Part shown: one piece after another, positions 1-9,035 of the stretch
Layout: the number at the start of each line of letters is the position of its first letter
How positions within the stretch are numbered: position 1 is the first letter of the stretch
Position numbers and translations under genes: made by a program
From: Streptomyces antimicrobicus
GTDB taxonomy: Bacteria > Actinomycetota > Actinomycetes > Streptomycetales > Streptomycetaceae
Assembly: GCF_020532625.1 (NCBI RefSeq)
Contig: NZ_JAJAUY010000005.1
Location: 37,245-101,244 of the forward strand
Length of the DNA: 64,000 nucleotides
Direction of reading: 5' to 3'
The notes under the pieces: model-generated
What the model saw: the letters and a program-made list of their open reading frames with translations, nothing else
The model's database searches: none
Told to the model about the DNA's origin: nothing

Positions 1-1
1 C

Positions 2-2707
2 TTCTTCCGCATAAGCCCGCGCGAGGCGGAGCGGATGGATCCGCAGCACCGACTCGCGCTCGAAGTGGCGTGGCAGGCCCTGGAGGACGCCGGTGTGCGG
101 CCGAACGGCGGCGCACTCCGGACAGGAGTGTTCGCCTCCAGCACCGGAAGCACGTACCTGCGGTGGATCCTAGCCCGACAGCAGCCCGATCCGGGTGCCA
201 TGGACGATCTGATCCACGGCACCGAACCGGACTTCCTCGCCAGCCGAATCTCCTACAAACTCGGTCTCACCGGACCGGCCATGGCCGTCCAGACGGCCTG
301 TTCCTCGTCGCTCGTCGCGGTCCACCTCGCCGTCCAGTCGCTGATCAACGGCGACTGCGAGCAGGCCGTCGTGGTCGCCACGGGCATGAACTACCCGCAG
401 GCCGGTTACATCCACCTGCCCGGCGGCGTCCAGTCCAGAACCGGCCGCTTGCGGCCGTTCGACAGCGAGGCCGACGGCGTCGTCGGCGGCTCCGGAGCCG
501 CCTGTGTCGTCCTGCGCCTGCTCAGCGACGTCACCGAGGACGAGGTCGAGCCGCACGGTGTGATCCTCGGCACGGCGATCAACAACGACGGCTCTGGCAA
601 GGCCGGTTACTACGCGCCCTCGCTCGAAGGCCAGGAGCGCGCGATCCGCGAGGCGATCCACACCGCGGACATCGACGCCTCCACCCTCGGCTACCTGCAG
701 ATGCACGGCACCGGCACCTCGGTCGGCGACCCCCTGGAGTGGAGCGCGGCCAGCTCGGCGCTGACGGCGGAAGGTGCCGTTCCCGGGCAGATCGCGGTCG
801 GCGCGGTCAAGGCGAACATCGGGCACCTGGACGCATGCGCCGGTCTGGCCTCCCTGGTCACCACCCTGACAGTGCTCAAGACCGGTACGGTGCCTCCCAT
901 CGCCGGTTTCCGCGAGCTCAACCCCCTCATCGCCGACCCGACGTCGCCGCTCTTCGTCCCGGGCGAGGCGACGCCCTGGACCGCTGCGGAACCCCGCCGG
1001 GCCGGGATCAGCGCGTTCGGCATCGGCGGCACCAACGCGCACGTCATCGTGGAGGCCGCGCGCCGGTCGCCCGAGACCGCCGAGGCACCCCGGTCCGACG
1101 GCGCGGACGGTCCCCTCGTCCTGCCCGTGTCCGCCGCGAGTGCCGCCGCCCTGACCCGTTCCACCGAGGCACTCGCCGACTGGCTCGACGCCGAGAAGCC
1201 CGCGCTCGCCGAGGTGGCGCGGACCCTGGTGACGGGCCGCGCCGAGCTGAACCACCGGCGGGCCGTCGTCGCGTCCACCGTCCAGGAGGCCGCGAGCCTG
1301 CTGCGCCGACGGCCGGACCAGGCCCCGCAGCCGACGACGACCCCGCCGCTGATCTTCGCCTTCCCCGGCCAGGGGGCGCAGCACCCCGGCATGGCGAAGG
1401 CCTACCAGCAGGTGCTTCCCGGGTTCTCCGCCGCGCTCGACCGGGTGCTCCAGGCCCTGCCCGCCCCCCTGCGCGACCGCGTGGGCCGGGCCCTCGACGA
1501 CAGCGAGTTCCCGGCGGACCAGCTCGACCGGACCGACCTCGCCCAGCCCGCCATCTTCTGCCTGCAGGTCGCGGCCGTGTCCGCGCTGCGCGAGCTCGGC
1601 GTGAAGCCGTCCGCCGTCCTCGGGCACAGCCTCGGCGAACTGGCCGCAGCCACGGCGGCCGGGGTGCTCGACGTCGGCGCGGCCGTCGCCTTCGTGGTCG
1701 AGCGCGGCAAGGCGATGCAGGCCTGCCCGCCGGGCAGGATGCTGGCGCTCGCCTGCTGCGAGAGCCAGGCTCGGGAGCTCATCGCGGGCACGGGGCTGGA
1801 GATCGCGGCCGTGAACGGCCCCGAGGCGTGTGTCGTCGCAGGAACGGAGGAGGAGATCCGGCTGCTCTCCGAGCGCGTCGACGCCGGGACGCTCCAGCGC
1901 GTCCTGCGGACGACCCGGGGCTTCCACAGCCGCCTCGTCGACCCGGCGCGGGAGGCGCTGCGGGACGCCGTGTCCGGGCTCAGGACCCTGCCCGCGACAT
2001 GTGTCTTCGCCTCCGGGCTCCGCGCGGGCGTGTCCGAGGTCGGCGAGGTCCCGGACCCGGTCACGTGGGTCGACGCGGCCCGGTCCGAGGTGCGCTTCGG
2101 GGACGCCCTCGCTGCACTGGCGGTACGTTTCCCGGGTGCGGTCGCCGTCGAGATCGGCCCCGGGCGGCCGCTGGCCTCCCTCCTGGAGGCGGCGGACCTG
2201 CGGACGGCCGTGCTCGGCTCGCCCGAGCCGGAGACGTCCGAGCTCGCCCTGCGGACCGGGCTCGCGGACCTGTGGGCCGGCGGATACCCCGTCGCGCTCG
2301 CCGACCTCACTCCCCCGGCCCGCGCCGTCCACCTGCCCGCCTATCCGTTCGCCGGGCCCCGGCACGTGCCGCAGGTGGCCGCCGACGCCCCCGTCACCAC
2401 GACGGCGGGTGCCTCCCCGGGCACCCCCGCGACCGGTGCGGCCGAGGCCGGGCAGCCGGCCGAGCCGGTGATGACGGATCCCGCCACCCTCGTCCGGACC
2501 AGTTGGCGTGAACTCTTCGGTCACGAGAACCTGACCGACTCGACCGACTTCTTCGACGCCGGAGGCGATTCCCTCCTGATCACCCGGTTGGTCAGAAAGC
2601 TCAACCAGGCCCTCGGCATCCGGATCCCCGTCCGTGATCTGCTGCGCGCGCGGACGCTCGGCGGACACGTCACCGTCGTCGCCGAAGCGCTGCAGAAGCA
2701 GAACTGA
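2..2707 (+). CDS. Type I polyketide synthase, KS-AT-ACP, 5' end outside the window
   Basis: The reading frame is already open at base 2 and the first visible residues (FFRISPREAERMDPQ) are internal ketosynthase sequence, so the true start lies upstream. Numbering from base 2, the KS has its active Cys at 100 (TACSSS), then HGTGTSVGD and NIGHLDA with the two catalytic histidines. The acyltransferase has GQGAQ and GHSLGE (Ser 543). Its specificity motif reads GFHS at 640-643, the malonyl-CoA type rather than the YASH methylmalonyl type. The C-terminal carrier domain has GGDSLL with its phosphopantetheine Ser at 857. No KR, DH, ER or TE is visible, so this module should leave a beta-keto unit and pass the chain on. 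It is probably one condensation step of the hybrid PKS/NRPS product. Confidence 0.95.
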   Translation, partial: FFRISPREAERMDPQHRLALEVAWQALEDAGVRPNGGALRTGVFASSTGSTYLRWILARQQPDPGAMDDLIHGTEPDFLASRISYKLGLTGPAMAVQTACSSSLVAVHLAVQSLINGDCEQAVVVATGMNYPQAGYIHLPGGVQSRTGRLRPFDSEADGVVGGSGAACVVLRLLSDVTEDEVEPHGVILGTAINNDGSGKAGYYAPSLEGQERAIREAIHTADIDASTLGYLQMHGTGTSVGDPLEWSAASSALTAEGAVPGQIAVGAVKANIGHLDACAGLASLVTTLTVLKTGTVPPIAGFRELNPLIADPTSPLFVPGEATPWTAAEPRRAGISAFGIGGTNAHVIVEAARRSPETAEAPRSDGADGPLVLPVSAASAAALTRSTEALADWLDAEKPALAEVARTLVTGRAELNHRRAVVASTVQEAASLLRRRPDQAPQPTTTPPLIFAFPGQGAQHPGMAKAYQQVLPGFSAALDRVLQALPAPLRDRVGRALDDSEFPADQLDRTDLAQPAIFCLQVAAVSALRELGVKPSAVLGHSLGELAAATAAGVLDVGAAVAFVVERGKAMQACPPGRMLALACCESQARELIAGTGLEIAAVNGPEACVVAGTEEEIRLLSERVDAGTLQRVLRTTRGFHSRLVDPAREALRDAVSGLRTLPATCVFASGLRAGVSEVGEVPDPVTWVDAARSEVRFGDALAALAVRFPGAVAVEIGPGRPLASLLEAADLRTAVLGSPEPETSELALRTGLADLWAGGYPVALADLTPPARAVHLPAYPFAGPRHVPQVAADAPVTTTAGASPGTPATGAAEAGQPAEPVMTDPATLVRTSWRELFGHENLTDSTDFFDAGGDSLLITRLVRKLNQALGIRIPVRDLLRARTLGGHVTVVAEALQKQN

Positions 2708-2743
2708 TGCGCTAACCTCCCTACATTTCCGAGGAGTTCCGAA

Positions 2744-2781
2744 CCGCCGTGGCCCGCGCCCCATCGCGCGGGCCACGGCGG
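2744..2781 (+). terminator. Rho-independent-type hairpin after the PKS gene
   Basis: A perfect 15-bp inverted repeat (2744-2758 with 2767-2781) has an 8-nt loop and starts 36 bases after the PKS stop. It has no U tract, as is usual in Streptomyces. It probably separates the PKS transcript from the exporter gene. Confidence 0.75.
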
Positions 2782-2908
2782 CCCCGGGCATGCGCGCGCA
2801 CTTTCATGAAAACGCGTCAAACGGTCTTCTTCGTTCCGCTTCAACTGGCCTTTCGCCAGGTCGAATTGAACCGTTACAGTTCGCTCACCCCTATGGTTGA
2901 ATGCCCCC

Positions 2909-4195
2909 ATGACCGATCAAGATCAAACTGAGCCACGAGTCCAGTTCGGTCGGGGAGAGCTTCTCCGTCAGCCGCAGTTCCGGATCCTGTTGCTCGCCCG
3001 AAGCATCTCGTTCTTCGGTGATTCACTCGCCCCGATCGCCATACCCTTCGCGGTGCTCGCCGCCGGAGGCAACGCGGTCGACGTCGGCATCGTCCTCGGC
3101 GCGGGCACCGTGACCAACCTGATCCTCCTCCTGACGGCCGGAGTCATCGCCGACCGCATGCCCCGGCGTCTCCTGCTCATCCTGAGCGACGCGCTCCAGG
3201 GCGTCGTCATGGCGGCGATGTGCGTCGTCCTGCTGACGGACAACTACTCGCTCTGGCTGCTGGTCGTCCTGCAAGTGCTCTTCGGCGCCGGAATGGCGCT
3301 CAACATGCCCGCGTTCACGGGTATCCTGCCGCAGGTCGTCGACCCGTCCCACGTCCAGGCGGCGAACGGACTGCTGTCCGTCACCCAGTCCGCGGCCCAG
3401 ATCGGCGGCCCGGCCTTCGCCGGCATCCTCGTGGCCGCCGGGAGCCCCGGCATCGCGCTCGGGGTCGACGCCGCCACCTTCTTCGTCTCGGCGCTCCTGC
3501 TGCTCGGACTGCGCGTCTCCACCGAACGCGCGGCCGAGCCGATGCGCTTCCTGCGCGACCTGAAGGAGGGCTGGCAGGAGATGACCCGCCGCCGCTGGTA
3601 CTGGGTCAGCCTGCTGGCCCACTCCGGCTGCAACTTCTCGATCGGTGTCTTCTCGGTCCTCGGCCCCGTCATCGTCAGCGGGAACGGCGGCGCGACGGGC
3701 TGGGGCCTGATCAGCACCGGGGGCGCGATCGGCAGCCTCATCGGCGGCGTGGTCGTCATGCGGCTGTGGCTGCGCCGCCCGATCGTCTACGGCAACCTGG
3801 CCGTGGTCCTCTACGCGCCGAGCCTGCTGCTGCTCGTCCAGCCCTCGCCGGTCTGGGCCATCATGATCGGCGCCGGAGTCGCGGCCTTCGCCATCTCGAT
3901 CCTCAACGGCGCCTGGAACTCCGCGGTCCAACAGCTGATCCCGGAGGCGATCCTCTCCCGGCTCTCCTCCTACGACTGGCTCATCTCCTTCGCGACCCTC
4001 CCCCTCGGCTACACGCTCGCCGGTCCCCTGTCGGAGGCGTTCGGCCAGTCCAACGTCCTGGTCGGAAGTGCGCTCCTGCTGGCCCTGCCCTGCGCGCTCA
4101 CCGTCCTCGACCCGACCATCCGCGGGGTCCGCGCCGACCGCAACGGGCAGATCATCAAGGGCGAGCCCGTCGCCGAGCCCGTCAAGGCAGTTTGA
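2909..4195 (+). CDS. Major facilitator superfamily exporter
   Basis: A 428-residue polytopic membrane protein with about 12 hydrophobic segments. It has the MFS loop 2-3 signature (GVIADRMPRRLLL) and an N-terminal region typical of actinobacterial drug efflux MFS proteins (LLLARSISFFGDSLAPIAI). A TTG lies 12 bases upstream in frame; the ATG at 2909 was preferred, though neither start has a strong ribosome site. It probably exports the cluster product. The stop is 12 bases before the HAD gene, and both are read in one direction, so they likely share a transcript. Confidence 0.85.
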   Translation: MTDQDQTEPRVQFGRGELLRQPQFRILLLARSISFFGDSLAPIAIPFAVLAAGGNAVDVGIVLGAGTVTNLILLLTAGVIADRMPRRLLLILSDALQGVVMAAMCVVLLTDNYSLWLLVVLQVLFGAGMALNMPAFTGILPQVVDPSHVQAANGLLSVTQSAAQIGGPAFAGILVAAGSPGIALGVDAATFFVSALLLLGLRVSTERAAEPMRFLRDLKEGWQEMTRRRWYWVSLLAHSGCNFSIGVFSVLGPVIVSGNGGATGWGLISTGGAIGSLIGGVVVMRLWLRRPIVYGNLAVVLYAPSLLLLVQPSPVWAIMIGAGVAAFAISILNGAWNSAVQQLIPEAILSRLSSYDWLISFATLPLGYTLAGPLSEAFGQSNVLVGSALLLALPCALTVLDPTIRGVRADRNGQIIKGEPVAEPVKAV

Positions 4196-4207
4196 GGAAG
4201 GCCGCTC

Positions 4208-4870
4208 ATGACACCCTTCGCGGTATTCGATCTCGACGACACACTGGTGGACTACGCGGGCTCCATCGACGCCGCCTTCGTCGCCCTCGCCGAGGAGCGC
4301 GGACTCGGGCCGGAGGGACTGGAGTTCCTTCGTGCCGAGCAGGAGAAGCCCGGCACCCCGGAGGAGTCCTGGAAGGCCATAGCCGACCGCTTCGGCTTCC
4401 CGGAGTCGCCCGAGGAGCTCACCCGCGCCTTCGCCGACCGCCTGCCGGCGCTCTGCCGCCCGTTCGAGGGGGCCGTCGAGGGCCTGCGCGCGCTGCGCGC
4501 GGCGGGCTGGCGCACCGCGCTGCTGACGAACGGCTCGGAGCCGGCGCAGCGCATCAAGATGAGCACCGGCTTCGAGGGCCTCTTCGACGCGCACTGCTTC
4601 ACCGACGAGGAGACCGCCCGCAAGCCCGACCCCAGCGTGTTCCGCCTCGTCGCCGAGCGCGCCGGGGCCGAGCTGGAGGGGGCGTGGATGGTCGGCGACT
4701 CGCTGAGCGCCGACATCGCCGGAGGTACCGCCGTCGGCATGCGCACCCTGTGGGTCTCGGGGGGCCGCGCCCCGCGCCCCGGAGGTCCGACGCCGGACAT
4801 CACCGTGCCGGTGATCGCGGAGGCCTTTCCCCTTCTCCTGCGCCTCGACGCGCATTCCCTGAGCAACTGA
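4208..4870 (+). CDS. HAD-superfamily phosphatase (subfamily IA)
   Basis: 220 residues with all four HAD motifs: FDLDDTLVD near the N-terminus, LLTNGS, RKPDPSVF with the conserved Lys, and WMVGDSLSADIAGG. A GAGGAAGG ribosome site precedes the ATG. The family removes phosphate from sugars, nucleotides or phosphorylated intermediates. In this cluster two roles are plausible and not mutually exclusive. It could dephosphorylate a nucleotide or sugar-phosphate precursor, since a nucleoside phosphorylase and sugar enzymes are nearby. It could also reactivate a product that was phosphorylated inside the cell, since a sugar-kinase-like gene lies at 7863-8858. Confidence 0.85.
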   Translation: MTPFAVFDLDDTLVDYAGSIDAAFVALAEERGLGPEGLEFLRAEQEKPGTPEESWKAIADRFGFPESPEELTRAFADRLPALCRPFEGAVEGLRALRAAGWRTALLTNGSEPAQRIKMSTGFEGLFDAHCFTDEETARKPDPSVFRLVAERAGAELEGAWMVGDSLSADIAGGTAVGMRTLWVSGGRAPRPGGPTPDITVPVIAEAFPLLLRLDAHSLSN

Positions 4871-4908
4871 CCTCTCAACCGACCGACGACCGATGGAGTT
4901 CGACAGCC

Positions 4909-5835
4909 GTGTCATTGCTGGACAGTGAGTTCACCGAAGCGGAAACCCGTGTAGGGCCGATCGTGGTCCGACGACTGGCCGGATTCATCGGTGCCGAGCT
5001 GGAGGGCGTGGACGCCTCCGCGCCGCTTTCCGAAGAGACCGTGGCGACCGTGCGCTCGGCACTGCTCGCCCACAAGGTGATCTTCATGCGGGGCCAGAGC
5101 CTCGATTACGAGAGCCTCAGCGCCTTCGCCGGTCGATTCGGCCCGCTCACCCCCGGCCACCCCATTTACCAGGCGCCTGCCGACCAGCCGCACGTGCGCG
5201 TGATGGACTCCCGGGGTGACGGCACCCGGGCCAACTACTGGCACACCGACCTCACCTTCATCGAGGCGCCGCCGGCGTTCGCGTTCCTGCACAACCTCGT
5301 CTGCCCGCCCGTCGGCGGCGACACGATCTGGGCCAACACGGCCGCCGCCTACGCGGCGCTGCCGCCGGAGCTCAAGGCGCTGGCGAACGACATGCGCGTG
5401 GTGCACTCCAACAACTCGGACTACACCGAGGCCACGTACGCGCACAACCCGAGGGCCCGCGCCGAGTACATCAGCCACATCATCGAGGCGAACCACCCGG
5501 CCGTGCGGGTCCACCCCGAGACGGGCGAGCCGAGCCTGCTGCTCGGCGGTTTCGCGCGGTCCGTCGCCGGTCACCGCCCGCGTGCGGGCCGCGACGTCAT
5601 CGGCGTCCTGGAGGACTACGCCACCCAGCCGGAGTTCACCGTCCGCTGGAAGTGGCAGGCCGGCGACGTGGCCATCTGGGACAACCAGGCGACCATGCAC
5701 TACGCCGTCCTGGACTACGGCACGCAGCACCGCAGCGGCATCCGGGTGACGGTGCAGGGCGAGGCTCCCCTCGGGCTCGACGGCCGGAAGGGGTTCGCGC
5801 TCTCCTCGCCCCTCGACCCGGACGCCGCTGCCTGA
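4909..5835 (+). CDS. TauD-type Fe(II)/2-oxoglutarate dioxygenase
   Basis: 308 residues from a GTG start, with a GGAG about 10 bases upstream. Iron ligands are visible as H112 and D114 (WHTDLTF) and H264 (MHYAVLDY). R275, eleven residues beyond H264, matches the 2-oxoglutarate-binding arginine of TauD. The family hydroxylates, desaturates or cleaves unactivated carbons. In NRPS clusters such enzymes commonly beta-hydroxylate amino acids or tailor the peptide. It follows the HAD gene after 38 bases on the same strand, so it is probably the last gene of the exporter-HAD-oxygenase operon. The substrate cannot be read from sequence. Confidence 0.88.
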   Translation: MSLLDSEFTEAETRVGPIVVRRLAGFIGAELEGVDASAPLSEETVATVRSALLAHKVIFMRGQSLDYESLSAFAGRFGPLTPGHPIYQAPADQPHVRVMDSRGDGTRANYWHTDLTFIEAPPAFAFLHNLVCPPVGGDTIWANTAAAYAALPPELKALANDMRVVHSNNSDYTEATYAHNPRARAEYISHIIEANHPAVRVHPETGEPSLLLGGFARSVAGHRPRAGRDVIGVLEDYATQPEFTVRWKWQAGDVAIWDNQATMHYAVLDYGTQHRSGIRVTVQGEAPLGLDGRKGFALSSPLDPDAAA

Positions 5836-5848
5836 TGCCGCCTGGAGG

Positions 5849-6616
5849 TCAGCCCGCCGAGGGACGCCAGACGACCTCCAGGGCGAGGAGGCCGTCGACC
5901 CCGAGCAGGGGCCGCGGAACGGCCACCTCGTCCATGCACGCCACCAGCGACAGCTGCGAGGCGTGACACAGCACGGCACGACGCTTGGCCTCCCACAGCT
6001 TCCCGGTGACCGGAACGCCGCGCGGGAGGTCGAGCCCGTGCCCGTACCGCTGCCCGAGCTCCGTCACCTCGGACGGCCACGCCTGCGGCGAGGTGAGGTA
6101 CGCGCCTGCCTCGTCGGCGTAACCGGGCAGGGCAGCGGTGTACGGCAGGTCGGCGTAGAAGTACGGGCGGATGCCGCCGTCCGTCCCGAGCGCGGCTATC
6201 GCCTGGTCACGGACGCGGGCGTGGTCCGGCTGGTTGATCCCCGCGGGCAGGTAGAGGTCGGCCGTCGCGGCGACCTGGCGGACCAGCTCGTCCAGGCCGA
6301 CGAGCGGCTCGGTCTTCTCCCTGTAGGGGCCGTCCGGGTTCGCCAGGAGGATCTGGTCGGCGCCGAGCGCCTCACAGGCGAGGGCGTCCTCCTGCACCCG
6401 TGTGTCGTAGGCGTCCTCGGCCGTCGGGAATCCGCAGTCGTAGTCCCACTCCGACACCTCCACCCCGGCCGGCGGCCGACCACCGTGCACCGTCACGACG
6501 GCGACCGGTCCGGGGGCGGCCTGAAGAACACCGCCCAGCGACAGGGCGGCATCGTCGAAATGCGGCGACACCACGACCGTTCGATAGCGGCTGAGATCCA
6601 TGCTCGGGGCACTCAT
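5849..6616 (-). CDS. PIG-L/LmbE-family N-deacetylase
   Basis: 255 residues with the zinc-site motif SPHFDDAALS near the N-terminus and a later H-x-x-V-R-D (PDHARVRD). Together these mark the PIG-L family that removes acetyl from GlcNAc-type sugars (MshB, teicoplanin and lincosamide pathway deacetylases). Two ATG codons are adjacent (6619 and 6616). The second has better spacing from the GGAG. Transcription diverges from the glycosyltransferase at 6704. The pair suggests that N-acetylglucosamine is transferred and then deacetylated to leave a free amino sugar. It converges with the TauD gene with a 13-bp gap. Confidence 0.85.
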   Translation of the reverse strand: MSAPSMDLSRYRTVVVSPHFDDAALSLGGVLQAAPGPVAVVTVHGGRPPAGVEVSEWDYDCGFPTAEDAYDTRVQEDALACEALGADQILLANPDGPYREKTEPLVGLDELVRQVAATADLYLPAGINQPDHARVRDQAIAALGTDGGIRPYFYADLPYTAALPGYADEAGAYLTSPQAWPSEVTELGQRYGHGLDLPRGVPVTGKLWEAKRRAVLCHASQLSLVACMDEVAVPRPLLGVDGLLALEVVWRPSAG

Positions 6617-6703
6617 CATTTACTCCGGATTCGGTCATCGGCTTCGGACAGCTGATTCTGCTCACCGCTTCACACACAACAGCGCCTAGGCGAGAGAGAA
6701 TTG
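6617..6703. promoter_or_regulatory. Divergent promoter region of deacetylase and glycosyltransferase
   Basis: These 87 bases separate two outward-facing starts, so both promoters must lie here. GGAG before the deacetylase and GAGAGAGAA before the glycosyltransferase are the ribosome sites. No clear operator palindrome was seen. Confidence 0.5.
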
Positions 6704-7834
6704 ATGAAACTCAGCGTATGCATACCCTATAAGGCCCGACTGGACAATCTCCGAATCGCGCTCGAGGCTCTGGCACACCAGACGATGGACTCCTCCGAGT
6801 TCGAGGTCGTCATCGGTGCAATGGAATACACCACCGATCTGACGGAACTGTGCGCCGAGTTCGACGGCCGTCTGGACATCGTCACGGTGAACTCGTCGCG
6901 GGAGTTCCATATTCCGCTTGCGCGCAACCTCGCCATGCGCAGCGCGACCGGAGAGGTCGTCGTCCAGATGGACGCCGACACCCTGCTCCCGCCGCCGGCG
7001 CTGCGCGAGCTGTACGACCGGCACTTCGCCTTCGGGCAGCAGATCTGCGTGATCGGGCAGGTCGTCGGCTACGCGAACAACGAGGACGGCCAGGTCGAGA
7101 CCGTCGAACTGCGGTCGTACGGCGACCATCTCGCCGCCCTCGAAGAGCTCGCCTCGGCGCCCGGCTGGCCGGCCGACCCGCGCTTCCAGGTCCCCCACAA
7201 CATCCCGTGGGCCTTCGCCTGGACCGGTCTCATCGCCGTCCCGAGGGCGGCCGTCGTCGCCCGGGACCTGTACTTCGACGAGACCTTCCGCGGCTGGGGC
7301 GTGGACGACCTGGAGTGGGGCTTCCGGGTCTGCGCCAGCGGTCTGCCCATCACCCTGTCCCCCCAGGTGTACGCGCTCCACCTGCCGCACACCCGGGACG
7401 CACTGGCCAACCAGCGGACGGAGGAGCGGAACTACGAACGCTTCCTCGCCAAGTGGCCCCGCCGCGACGTGGAGTTGTGCCGGTTCATCGGGGACACGCG
7501 CGCCAACTCGGCGTGGCCGCAGTACCTGGAAGCGCTGGCCGCCGCCGGTGGCGCCGCGACGCTCGGCGTGGCCGTGGGCACGGTCAAGGGCGAGCGGTCG
7601 GCCCGCTTCGGCGTCCCGCTCGACCGGGCCGGCAAGCCGCTGGACGACGGGTACACCACGGGCTTCGACGCCCCCGAGAACGTCACCGTCCTCCCCCTGA
7701 CCGGCCTTTCGACGCCCTTCCGCACGGAGGAATTCGCGACCGTGTGGCTGGAGGAGTCCCTCCAGCGGCTGCCGGAGCCGTACCGGTCGGGTGTGGTCAC
7801 GGAGGTGAAGCGGGTGACGCGCTCGGGGGCGTGA
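6704..7834 (+). CDS. Family 2 glycosyltransferase
   Basis: 376 residues. The N-terminus is a GT-A fold (LSVCIPYKARLDNLRIALEA) with the nucleotide-sugar metal motif MDAD. A later WGVDDLEWGFR segment resembles the C-terminal galactosyl/GalNAc-transferase motif that carries the catalytic acid pair. A TTG one codon upstream was rejected in favour of the ATG. It should transfer a sugar from a nucleotide donor to an acceptor. The neighbouring deacetylase and GlcNAc-kinase-like gene suggest a HexNAc sugar. About 130 residues after the GT-A core are not recognised and may bind the aglycone. Confidence 0.85.
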   Translation: MKLSVCIPYKARLDNLRIALEALAHQTMDSSEFEVVIGAMEYTTDLTELCAEFDGRLDIVTVNSSREFHIPLARNLAMRSATGEVVVQMDADTLLPPPALRELYDRHFAFGQQICVIGQVVGYANNEDGQVETVELRSYGDHLAALEELASAPGWPADPRFQVPHNIPWAFAWTGLIAVPRAAVVARDLYFDETFRGWGVDDLEWGFRVCASGLPITLSPQVYALHLPHTRDALANQRTEERNYERFLAKWPRRDVELCRFIGDTRANSAWPQYLEALAAAGGAATLGVAVGTVKGERSARFGVPLDRAGKPLDDGYTTGFDAPENVTVLPLTGLSTPFRTEEFATVWLEESLQRLPEPYRSGVVTEVKRVTRSGA

Positions 7835-7860
7835 GGGCCAGGTCAGCGGCGTGCTGGCCC
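7835..7860. terminator. Short hairpin between convergent genes
   Basis: A 7-bp inverted repeat (7835-7841 with 7854-7860, GGGCCAG/CTGGCCC) spans the gap between the glycosyltransferase stop and the convergent kinase stop. It could serve both directions but is short. Confidence 0.4.
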
Positions 7861-7862
7861 GA

Positions 7863-8858
7863 TCAGCGGCGTGGCACCGCTCCCCGGGCGACGGCCCGCC
7901 GTACCGCCTGCTCCGGCTCGGGACCGGCACCCAGCCGGTCGAGTCCGAGCAGGACGGCGCCCGCCAGGGGGGCGGTGTCGGTCACGAGGACCGTCGAGGA
8001 GGGCGAGAACGCCGCGACGCCCTCCTCGATCGCCGACAGCAGGACGGGGTTGCGCGCGGCCAGCACGCTCCCGCCGAGGACCACCGTCGTCCCCCGCTCC
8101 GTGACGCCGAGTCGCTCCATGGCCACCCGGGTCATGGAGCAGATCTCCTCGGCCTGCCTGCGCACGATTTCCGTCGCCACCGGATCGCCCTTCGCGGCGA
8201 CGTCGAGCAGCACGGGCGTGCAGTGGCGCACATCCAGGGAGGTGAGCCGGTCGTCGCGCAGCCGGAGGGCCACCTCCCGCATCGAGCCGAGGCCGAGATG
8301 GTCGAGCAGGGCCCGGACCAGCTCCGTCGGCTCGCCCCTTCCGTCCTCGGCGCGCATCGCGTGCCACAGGGCGGCCATGCCCAGGTCGTTGCCGCCGCCC
8401 CAGTCACCGGACCGGTCCCCGAACGCGAGGAACCGGGCCTGCCGTCCGTCCGCCCCGACACCGGCGCAGTTGATGCCGGTGCCGCAGACCACCGCGACCC
8501 CCTCGCCCGGCACGCCGGCTCGCAGCACCGCCAGGGTGTCGTTCCGCACCAGCACGTCGCCCGCCCAGGGCCTCGTCCGCAACAGGGCGGCGAACTCGTC
8601 CTCCTCCTCGGGGAGATCAAGATGCGCCATGCAGGCACTGACGACGGTACGCTCGTCGGTGCCGCCGACCCGGGCGACGAGGTCCTCCAGGCGATCGAGC
8701 CACACGGACCTCGGCTCGTCCTCCCGCATGCCGGCGCCACGGGCGGTCGCCAGAACGGTCCCCCGCGCGTCGACGAGAGCCACGTCCGTCTTCGTTCCCC
8801 CCGCGTCTATGCCGATTACCTTGCTGAATTCGGCGGGGTGCTGCAGCGGTTGGGGCAC
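7863..8858 (-). CDS. BadF/BcrA-type ATPase, N-acetylglucosamine-kinase-like
   Basis: 331 residues from a GTG with GAGG eight bases upstream. The N-terminal VIGIDAGGTKTDVALV is the ASKHA phosphate-binding loop. CGTGINCAG and GGSVLAARNP match the second phosphate and adenosine motifs of the BadF/BadG/GlcNAc-kinase family. It is likely to phosphorylate a hexosamine. In the cluster it may salvage or activate GlcNAc. It may instead phosphorylate the sugar of the finished compound as self-protection, with the HAD phosphatase reversing this. It diverges from the OtrA-like gene. Confidence 0.8.
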   Translation of the reverse strand: MPQPLQHPAEFSKVIGIDAGGTKTDVALVDARGTVLATARGAGMREDEPRSVWLDRLEDLVARVGGTDERTVVSACMAHLDLPEEEDEFAALLRTRPWAGDVLVRNDTLAVLRAGVPGEGVAVVCGTGINCAGVGADGRQARFLAFGDRSGDWGGGNDLGMAALWHAMRAEDGRGEPTELVRALLDHLGLGSMREVALRLRDDRLTSLDVRHCTPVLLDVAAKGDPVATEIVRRQAEEICSMTRVAMERLGVTERGTTVVLGGSVLAARNPVLLSAIEEGVAAFSPSSTVLVTDTAPLAGAVLLGLDRLGAGPEPEQAVRRAVARGAVPRR

Positions 8859-9035
8859 GGAACCGTCCTCGTGGGAGTCGCGGGAGATCGATGGCGGTTC
8901 CGGCGGACACGGGAAGAGGAAGAAGAGAGAATCCGGAACCACCCACACACTACTGAAGCCGGAAGCCCTTCGGCGAACAACTACCCTTGTGCTGAACACA
9001 TGTGACTGCCAGTTCGCACCCATCGATGGAGCTTT
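8859..9035. promoter_or_regulatory. Divergent promoter region of kinase and ribosome-protection gene
   Basis: 177 bases lie between divergent starts. The centre is less GC-rich than the flanks, as expected for promoters. No convincing attenuator hairpin or leader peptide was identified. Confidence 0.4.

Noticed and set aside
170..2791. A long open frame antisense to the PKS gene
   Set aside because: It mirrors a real gene in GC-rich DNA and shows no domain or ribosome site. The sense frame has complete KS, AT and ACP motifs.
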